Shown here one piece after another: positions 14,155-19,177 of a DNA stretch of 19,177 bases. The notes beneath the pieces were generated by a model. It did no database searches. It worked only from the letters and a program-made list of their open reading frames with translations, and was not told the DNA's origin. This DNA comes from Planctomycetota bacterium (GTDB lineage Bacteria; Planctomycetota; Phycisphaerae; Sedimentisphaerales; Anaerobacaceae). A program made the translations under genes and the position numbers. The stretch lies in the NCBI GenBank assembly GCA_023135255.1, contig JAGLTN010000292.1, positions 1 to 19,177 of the forward strand, written 5' to 3'. Each line of letters opens with the position of its first letter. Positions within the stretch are counted from its first letter, which is position 1.

Positions 14155-15360
14155 ATGGCTGATATGAAAATTGCGTATGTGCTTGGGAGATATCCGTGTT
14201 TGAGTGAGACATTTGCGGCGAGGGAGATGGCAACTTTGAGAAAGATGGGGCAAAAGATATTTGTGTTTGCAAATGACGGCCGAAAGAGCACAAAACAAAG
14301 GGATGTGTTTTATAAGCCGGCGTTTTTTTCTCCGGATGGTATTTATTCGGTTTTGAGTTTTTTTGTTAAGAAGCCTATGTGTTTTTTCAGGTTCTGGTAT
14401 TTGGTTTTTCGATTGTTTGTTGAATCGGCTGGCGATGGGCTGTATCTGGCGCGGAATATTCATACAGCTGTGTTTTTTTGCAGGAAGGTTATTGAAAAGA
14501 GAATCGAACACGTTCACAGTTATTTTTTGAGCAGACCTGCGTGTATTGGATTGGCGGTATCGAAGCTTGCCGGGGTGGATTTCAGCATTGGGGCACATGC
14601 CAGGGATATTTATGTCGAAAGTGGTGCTTTGAGGGTTAAGGTTGAGAGAGCGAAATTTATTGTTTGCTGTACGGCAAGCGGACAACGGTATTTGCGGGGA
14701 AAATTGGGGGCAAAACACCGGCGTAAAGTTTATTTGAATTATCATGGGGTTGAGGATTGTTATGTGGAAAGGAAAAGAGGGACGAGCGAGTTAAAGATAC
14801 TGTCTGTCGGCAGATTGGTACGCAAGAAAGGGTTCGATTATTTTATCAGAGCGATGGCGATTGTGGTGAAGAATAGACCTGAAGTTAAGGCTGAGATAAT
14901 CGGCAGCGGATATGAAGAGAGAAAATTAAAAGAGCTTGTGGTAAGGCTTGGTGTTGCTAAGCATGTTTGTTTTGGGGGAGCGAAAAGTCATCGGGAAACT
15001 TTAAAGGCTATTGGGCGGGCTGACATTTTGGTGGCGGCTTCGGTGGTAGCCGACGATGGGGACAGAGACGGGATACCTAATGTGGTGTTGGAGGCTTTTG
15101 CCAGCGGATGCGCGGTTTTAGCCAGCAACCTTGAGACGATAAGAGAAGTTGTAAAAGACGGAAAAACGGGCTTGATAGTTGCCCCGGAGCAAGTGCAGGA
15201 GTTGGCGGATGCGATTTTGCGTCTTGTTGATGACCAGGAGCTTAGGAAGTATCTGGCGGACAATGCTTACCGGTTTGTGAGAGAGAATTTTGATAGTCGC
15301 AAAAATGCCCAAAGGCTTATCGGGTTATTTCAGGGAGGAAAGATATGCCGGAGAAAATAA
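14155..15360 (+). CDS. GT4-family glycosyltransferase (WcaL/ExpE-like)
   Basis: A 401-residue GT4 enzyme. The N-terminus KIAYVLGRYPCLSETFAARE matches the 'FPxLSETF' opening of the WcaL/AmsK-like colanic-acid and succinoglycan-type transferases. The middle has HVHSYFLSRPACIG and FSIGAHARDIYV. The donor domain has ILSVGRLVRKKGFDYFIRA, AEIIGSGYEERKL and the motif DGIPNVVLE (Asp305, Glu313), where the first acid of EX7E is Asp, as I recall for this subfamily. AAGGAGG lies 11 nt before the ATG, which directly follows the previous stop. The last 16 nt overlap the next gene. Confidence 0.9.
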   Translation: MADMKIAYVLGRYPCLSETFAAREMATLRKMGQKIFVFANDGRKSTKQRDVFYKPAFFSPDGIYSVLSFFVKKPMCFFRFWYLVFRLFVESAGDGLYLARNIHTAVFFCRKVIEKRIEHVHSYFLSRPACIGLAVSKLAGVDFSIGAHARDIYVESGALRVKVERAKFIVCCTASGQRYLRGKLGAKHRRKVYLNYHGVEDCYVERKRGTSELKILSVGRLVRKKGFDYFIRAMAIVVKNRPEVKAEIIGSGYEERKLKELVVRLGVAKHVCFGGAKSHRETLKAIGRADILVAASVVADDGDRDGIPNVVLEAFASGCAVLASNLETIREVVKDGKTGLIVAPEQVQELADAILRLVDDQELRKYLADNAYRFVRENFDSRKNAQRLIGLFQGGKICRRK

Positions 15361-16502
15361 AGATAGTTCACGTGCTGGAAGGCTTTGCCGGCGGCGCTGC
15401 GACTTATATAGACAATACGCTTATTCGGCTTAAAGACAGAGGCTTTGATGTTACGTTTATATGTTCGCTTGACAGAACTGAGGACGGCAGCGAGGAGCGG
15501 ATAGAAAAGTTAAGAAGGCTCGGCGTTAAGGTTCATATTGTTGATATGAGGCGAGAGATAAAAATTATAGCGGATGTGCAGGCGTTTATCGCTATCTTAA
15601 AAATATTCCGCAAAAACAGGTTCGATATTGTGCATAGCCATTGTTCCAAGGCGGGTGCTTTGAGCAGGGTTGCTGCTTTGATCGCGGGGATAAAGGTACG
15701 GATACATAGCCCGCATTGCTTTGCTTTTATCAGATGCGGAGGAGCTTTGAGCAAACGTGTTTATCTTGCTTTAGAGAAAATATTGGCCGCTATCACAACA
15801 AAGTTGGTTTTAGTGGGCAAGGGCCAAAAGGAGATCGCTGAAAAATATAAAATAGCATCGGCCCAGAAGTGTGAAGTGGTGCAAAACGGCCTTGATACGA
15901 AAACGGTTGAATTGAGTGACGCAGAAAAAGCAGCTTATAAAAAGCAGCTCGGGATTGGTAGTAATTGCAGAGTTGTCGCTACTGTTTGCAGATTGACGGG
16001 GTATAAGGGGGTTGGAAAATTTATTGAGGCAGCGGAACTTTCTAAAATCAAAGATGTGGTTTTTGTTATCGCTGGCCAGGGACAATTACGCCGACAGATA
16101 GAGAAAACAATAACGGAAAAAAATCTGAGCAAGAAAGTTTTATTGCTGGGACAACTGCGGGACATGGATCGGCTTTACGGCATCTGCGATGCGGTGGTGC
16201 TCTGTTCACAGGCTGAGGGACAAAGTTATGTGATACTTGAAGCGATGCGGAGCAGTTGCGCAATTGTGGCGAGTTCGGTTATTGGTAATATTGAGCTGCT
16301 CGATGAGGCAAGAGGTGTGCTGGTTGAAAACAAGGTAGAGCATATCGCAGCTGGTATAGATTCAATATTGAGTGACAAGGAAAAACAGCAGCAGATGCGG
16401 GACAGGGCTTATGAATATTTTTTGAAGAACCATAATGTTGAAAGACAAATAGATAAGCTTAGCAGAATTTACAAATCGGCTGTCAGAAAGATAAAATTAT
16501 AA
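15345..16502 (+). CDS. GT4-family glycosyltransferase (EpsD-like)
   Basis: A 385-residue GT4 enzyme. KIVHVLEGFAGGAATYIDNT gives the N-terminal Gly-rich loop, followed by FDIVHSHCSKAGALSRVAAL and VRIHSPHCFAF (common to EpsD/CapM-like transferases). The donor domain shows VATVCRLTGYKGVGKFIEAA, VFVIAGQGQLRRQI, LGQLRDMDRLYGICDAVVL and the EX7E motif EGQSYVILE (Glu291 and Glu299). GGGAGGAAAGAT precedes the ATG, a strong ribosome-binding site inside the end of the previous gene. It presumably adds a later residue to the same repeat unit. Confidence 0.9.
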   Translation: MPEKIKIVHVLEGFAGGAATYIDNTLIRLKDRGFDVTFICSLDRTEDGSEERIEKLRRLGVKVHIVDMRREIKIIADVQAFIAILKIFRKNRFDIVHSHCSKAGALSRVAALIAGIKVRIHSPHCFAFIRCGGALSKRVYLALEKILAAITTKLVLVGKGQKEIAEKYKIASAQKCEVVQNGLDTKTVELSDAEKAAYKKQLGIGSNCRVVATVCRLTGYKGVGKFIEAAELSKIKDVVFVIAGQGQLRRQIEKTITEKNLSKKVLLLGQLRDMDRLYGICDAVVLCSQAEGQSYVILEAMRSSCAIVASSVIGNIELLDEARGVLVENKVEHIAAGIDSILSDKEKQQQMRDRAYEYFLKNHNVERQIDKLSRIYKSAVRKIKL

Positions 16503-16503
16503 C

Positions 16504-18093
16504 ATGCAAAGCGCAAAGAACGACAGCTACAATAAAGGCGGACAGATTCTTTTGGGGACGGTTTTCGGACTGGCGGGTATTAATATTTTCAGTAAGATAT
16601 TCGGGTTTGGGGAGAAAGTTGTTATCGCTCATTTTTTCGGCACTGGTCAGGTTGCAGATATTTATTTTGCTTCGATGGGGTTTGTGCTTTCAATCGTTTA
16701 TCTTGTTAAGGAACTGATACATCCATCGTTGTTGCCGATATTTTCGAGGAGTCTTGATAGAGGCGGTGACATTTGCGGTGTGCTTTTTCGGAGGATATTT
16801 TTTTATTCAGCGGGTTTGCTTGGGGCTATAGCGGTGTTTATGGCAGTCTGGCCTGGAGTTGTTGCGGATATTTTTGTGCCGGGGTTTTCTGATGAGAAAA
16901 AAATATTAACCGGTAATTTAATACGAATGCTTGCGCCCGCAACGATGGTTTGGGGACTTTCGATGGTGACTATGACAGCTTTGAATGGGCGGAAGTTTTT
17001 TATTCGGGCGGCCTGGCCTGAGGCATTGATGAAATTTTTTATAGCAGCTGGGCTTGTACTAATTGTGCCGATAGCGGGAGTATCTGCGCTGGCGATAGTG
17101 GTTAGCGTGGGCATTTTGGGAGTCTTGGGATGTCACTTATATTTTCTGCCTGAGAGCAGGTATCTTTTACGGACAGGCTTTGATAAAAAAATTGATGAGG
17201 TTGGGCAGGTTTTAGCTTTGATGGGACCTATAGCGATCGGGGTCGTATCTTCGCATATCAGCGGAATCGTTGATAATATGCTGGGGTCTACCTTGCCTGA
17301 CGGAGGGTTGGCATATCTGGGATACTCGAAAAAGCTTATTGATGCGATTTTGCTGGTTGGGCCGGTGGCTTTGGTGACTGTGGTTTATTCGCAGCTTTGT
17401 CACTTAACGGGGTTAAAAAACCGCAGGCTTTTCGCTGAGGTTTTTGAGAGGTCATTAAGGCTTATTGTGTGTTTTGCATGGCCTATAAGTTTATTGTTGA
17501 TAATGCTCAGGGCCGATATAATTTCGGTACTTTTTGAGAGGGGTAATTTTTGCAGCCAATCGACAATGGCGACGGCGGAAACTTTTATGTTTTATGCTTT
17601 CGGGCTTACTACGTTTTCGCTTGAGTCGCTGGTAGTGTGCAGTTTTTTTGCTTTGAAAGATACCAGAACGCCTGTAGTGGTCGGGGTTATTGCGGTTGGC
17701 GCAGATATCCTGCTGGCGTGGTGGTTTTTGCCGACGATGGGACATTTATCTATTGCGATGGCATTGGTGGTTTCTAAGAGTGCCAAGGTTGGGATTTTGC
17801 TATGGCTTATGAGGAGAAGGCTTGATGGTTGGGGGGATGGGGGAATCTTTAGATTTTGTTTAAAGATAGCAGCTTCGACGGCGGCAGCTGGTATTGCGGG
17901 CTGGGCTGCTGGAACCTGGTTTGCGTTTGAGCCTCCGGTTTTGAAACTTTTGGTTATATCGGCGGTTTTTATGTCAACATTTGTTACTGCTTGTCAGCTT
18001 TTAAGGATAAGGGAATTGAAAGAAATTGTGTTTTTGGTGCTGAAGAAAAAATATAAAAACCTTGAGCAGAAAAAAAATGGATGTAACAATTGA
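16504..18093 (+). CDS. murJ: MurJ/MviN-family lipid-linked glycan flippase
   Basis: A 529-residue polytopic membrane protein of the MOP superfamily, with the roughly 14 membrane segments expected of MurJ. Landmarks are KVVIAHFFGTGQVADIYFAS near the N-terminus, IRMLAPATMVWGLS, the central ISGIVDNMLGSTLPDGGLAY, LFERGNF (343-349) and FFALKDTRTP (381-390), the last two being strong MurJ signatures. MurJ flips lipid II; here it sits among glycosyltransferases and a ligase-like gene, so it more likely flips this operon's lipid-linked glycan as a functional stand-in for Wzx, with a housekeeping murJ elsewhere. It starts one base after the previous stop without a ribosome-binding site, so it is probably translationally coupled. 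The name marks family, not proven substrate. Confidence 0.88.
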   Translation: MQSAKNDSYNKGGQILLGTVFGLAGINIFSKIFGFGEKVVIAHFFGTGQVADIYFASMGFVLSIVYLVKELIHPSLLPIFSRSLDRGGDICGVLFRRIFFYSAGLLGAIAVFMAVWPGVVADIFVPGFSDEKKILTGNLIRMLAPATMVWGLSMVTMTALNGRKFFIRAAWPEALMKFFIAAGLVLIVPIAGVSALAIVVSVGILGVLGCHLYFLPESRYLLRTGFDKKIDEVGQVLALMGPIAIGVVSSHISGIVDNMLGSTLPDGGLAYLGYSKKLIDAILLVGPVALVTVVYSQLCHLTGLKNRRLFAEVFERSLRLIVCFAWPISLLLIMLRADIISVLFERGNFCSQSTMATAETFMFYAFGLTTFSLESLVVCSFFALKDTRTPVVVGVIAVGADILLAWWFLPTMGHLSIAMALVVSKSAKVGILLWLMRRRLDGWGDGGIFRFCLKIAASTAAAGIAGWAAGTWFAFEPPVLKLLVISAVFMSTFVTACQLLRIRELKEIVFLVLKKKYKNLEQKKNGCNN

Positions 18094-18586
18094 GAACCCG
18101 TTAATATTGATACTGGGAGCAGTTTTCTCGGCTATCCCGTTTAAAAACAGATACCAGCTGGTAGTTATTCAGAAACTTGTTTTGTTTTATCTGGCTTGTG
18201 TATTTATCAATCTTGTGTCGGATGAATATTTTACGATTTCAGCCTGGTGGTGGTCGGTGAATATAAGTTACGGGATTTTGGGAGTCGTTTTTTTGAGCGG
18301 CATGGTTTTTTTGAAAACCAAAGCTATGACGGAGAATGAACAGCAGCCATACAGGGAAATTTTGGTCGGCTGGGGGATTATTTTGGGGATTATTGTTATC
18401 CATATGGTTGTGCTGTTTTTTATATTGAAATGGTTTTACGGATATGGGTATGAGCATGATATTAAAAGTATGGGGGCTGTGTGCGGCTGCTTTGTTTTGT
18501 TTGTTTGCATGTGGCAAGGGCTTAATCTCAGATGGGTTAGATTGTTTTTGGGGGTGGTCTTTATTGCGGGAGGTTGTGTGCTATGA
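18077..18586 (+). CDS. Small polytopic membrane protein of unknown function in the glycan operon
   Basis: A 169-residue protein with about five or six hydrophobic spans (for example LVLFYLACVFINLV, ISYGILGVVFLSGMVFL, IILGIIVIHMVVLFFIL, CCFVLF-like segment near residue 130, and WVRLFLGVVFIAGG at the C-terminus). No family is recognised. The ATG at 18077 is preferred over the TTG at 18062; either overlaps the end of the flippase gene (17 nt for the ATG). The stop overlaps the next start as ATGA. Its position between flippase and ligase/polymerase suggests an accessory role in export or polymerisation, by context only. Confidence 0.65.
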   Translation: MDVTIENPLILILGAVFSAIPFKNRYQLVVIQKLVLFYLACVFINLVSDEYFTISAWWWSVNISYGILGVVFLSGMVFLKTKAMTENEQQPYREILVGWGIILGIIVIHMVVLFFILKWFYGYGYEHDIKSMGAVCGCFVLFVCMWQGLNLRWVRLFLGVVFIAGGCVL

Positions 18587-19177
18587 AGCATCCGGCAGAA
18601 TTGAGGGACAGGCATATCGAAACTTGCGCGAATGTGCTGGTTGGAATAGCTGTTGTGGGGTCGGCTTTTCATTTTTGGCCTGGTGAGGAAAGTAAAATAT
18701 GGCAGGTATTTAATTTCAGTAACTCTGCGGTGTTTATCTGGGCGATCATATTGGCTTTGATGGTTTTTAAAGACAAGAAAAAAGTTGCTTCGTCGATGCC
18801 GGGGGTTTGTGTATGGGGGTATTTGGTTATTAGTATTCTATCGGTTGCGTTTGCTAAAGATATCGGCAGGTCTGTCGGTTTTAATATAAAGCTGACGGCT
18901 ATAATGGTTGCCGGCTATAGCCTGGTTTGTTTTTCGGGCAGGTCGATGCCGGCGATCAGACAGATATATTATTTTGTTACTGCCGCGGTTTTGGTAAGTG
19001 TTGGGACAGCCTTAGTAACAAAATTCTGGTGGCCTGCGAACGGGCTTGGATTTCATGGTAATATTTTTAAATACGGAACTTATGTTGGGCCTATGGCAGC
19101 TCTTTGCGGGGCATATTGGTTTGGGGGCAAGGGGATACTGAAAAAGCTATTGGCTGGTGTAATAGTTGGTGGTGCTG
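18583..19177 (+). CDS. O-antigen ligase/polymerase-like membrane protein (5' part)
   Basis: The frame opens with MKHPAELRDRHIETCANVLV and stays open to the window end, 198 codons. GGGAGG lies 9 nt before the ATG, and the ATG overlaps the previous stop (ATGA). Hydrophobic spans alternate with short loops; the loop LSVAFAKDIGRSVGFNIKL resembles the 'S..wa.d...S......' segment common in Wzy/WaaL-type proteins before their third or fourth helix, and GFHGNIFKYGTYVGPMAAL fits the 'GtfgNpn..g..l' segment. The large periplasmic loop that would settle the family is beyond the window. It would polymerise or ligate the flipped glycan. Confidence 0.7.
   Translation, partial: MKHPAELRDRHIETCANVLVGIAVVGSAFHFWPGEESKIWQVFNFSNSAVFIWAIILALMVFKDKKKVASSMPGVCVWGYLVISILSVAFAKDIGRSVGFNIKLTAIMVAGYSLVCFSGRSMPAIRQIYYFVTAAVLVSVGTALVTKFWWPANGLGFHGNIFKYGTYVGPMAALCGAYWFGGKGILKKLLAGVIVGGA

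Noticed and set aside
14068..14745. A 225-codon minus-strand ORF opposite the second and third glycosyltransferases
   Set aside because: It spans the junction of two well-supported genes in antisense and has low-complexity, unrecognisable content.
1..19177. CRISPR arrays or rRNA genes
   Set aside because: No regularly spaced repeat of CRISPR size and no rRNA-like sequence was seen; the only regular periods are the 108-bp Sel1 coding repeat and the 12-bp triplet at 10030.

Overview
The window looks bacterial and most resembles an anaerobic or uncultured member of the Planctomycetota (Phycisphaerae-like). This rests on the style of the glycan genes and on a relic transposase of a type I associate with that phylum; no rRNA or other marker gene is present to prove it. 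The left 10 kb reads as AT-rich accessory DNA. The right 9 kb reads as somewhat GC-richer, more ordinary chromosomal DNA.

Left region (1-10.2 kb). It opens with the 3' part of a receiver-like (iREC / Response_reg_2 type) conflict-system protein overlapping a Vsr patch-repair endonuclease gene. This is probably the tail of a restriction-modification island that continues to the left. A frameshifted, truncated transposase relic follows (1582-1804). Then comes an eight-gene operon on the minus strand, read from 9.1 kb down to 1.9 kb: a small XRE regulator, two distinct LivK-type substrate-binding proteins with N-terminal membrane anchors, a radical SAM protein with a B12-binding-like N-terminal domain, and LivH, LivM, LivG and LivF. 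A clear sigma70-type promoter (TTGACG, 17 nt, TATGAT) precedes it, with a small inverted repeat at the predicted transcription start. Upstream on the same strand is a gene for a protein with two tandem ribbon-helix-helix motifs, whose TTGACA box overlaps a 7+7 bp inverted repeat.

Boundary. At 10150-10196 lies the 3' half of a tRNA-Arg(UCU) gene: anticodon loop, variable loop, perfect T arm and acceptor 3' strand, without a D arm or 5' acceptor strand. A strong rho-independent terminator on the same strand follows immediately. This is what integration of an element into the 3' half of a tRNA gene leaves at one end (attR), with the element on the left. I therefore infer that about 1-10.15 kb is the right-hand part of an integrated island, and that the intact tRNA and the integrase lie to the left of the window.

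Right region (10.2-19.2 kb). A secreted protein with ten 36-residue Sel1 repeats runs leftward. Divergent from it is a tightly packed plus-strand exopolysaccharide operon: four GT4-family glycosyltransferases, a MurJ/MviN-family flippase, a small polytopic membrane protein, and the start of an O-antigen ligase/polymerase-like membrane protein cut by the window end. Together these could assemble a lipid-linked glycan, flip it and polymerise or ligate it, in a Wzx/Wzy-like scheme with a MurJ-type flippase.
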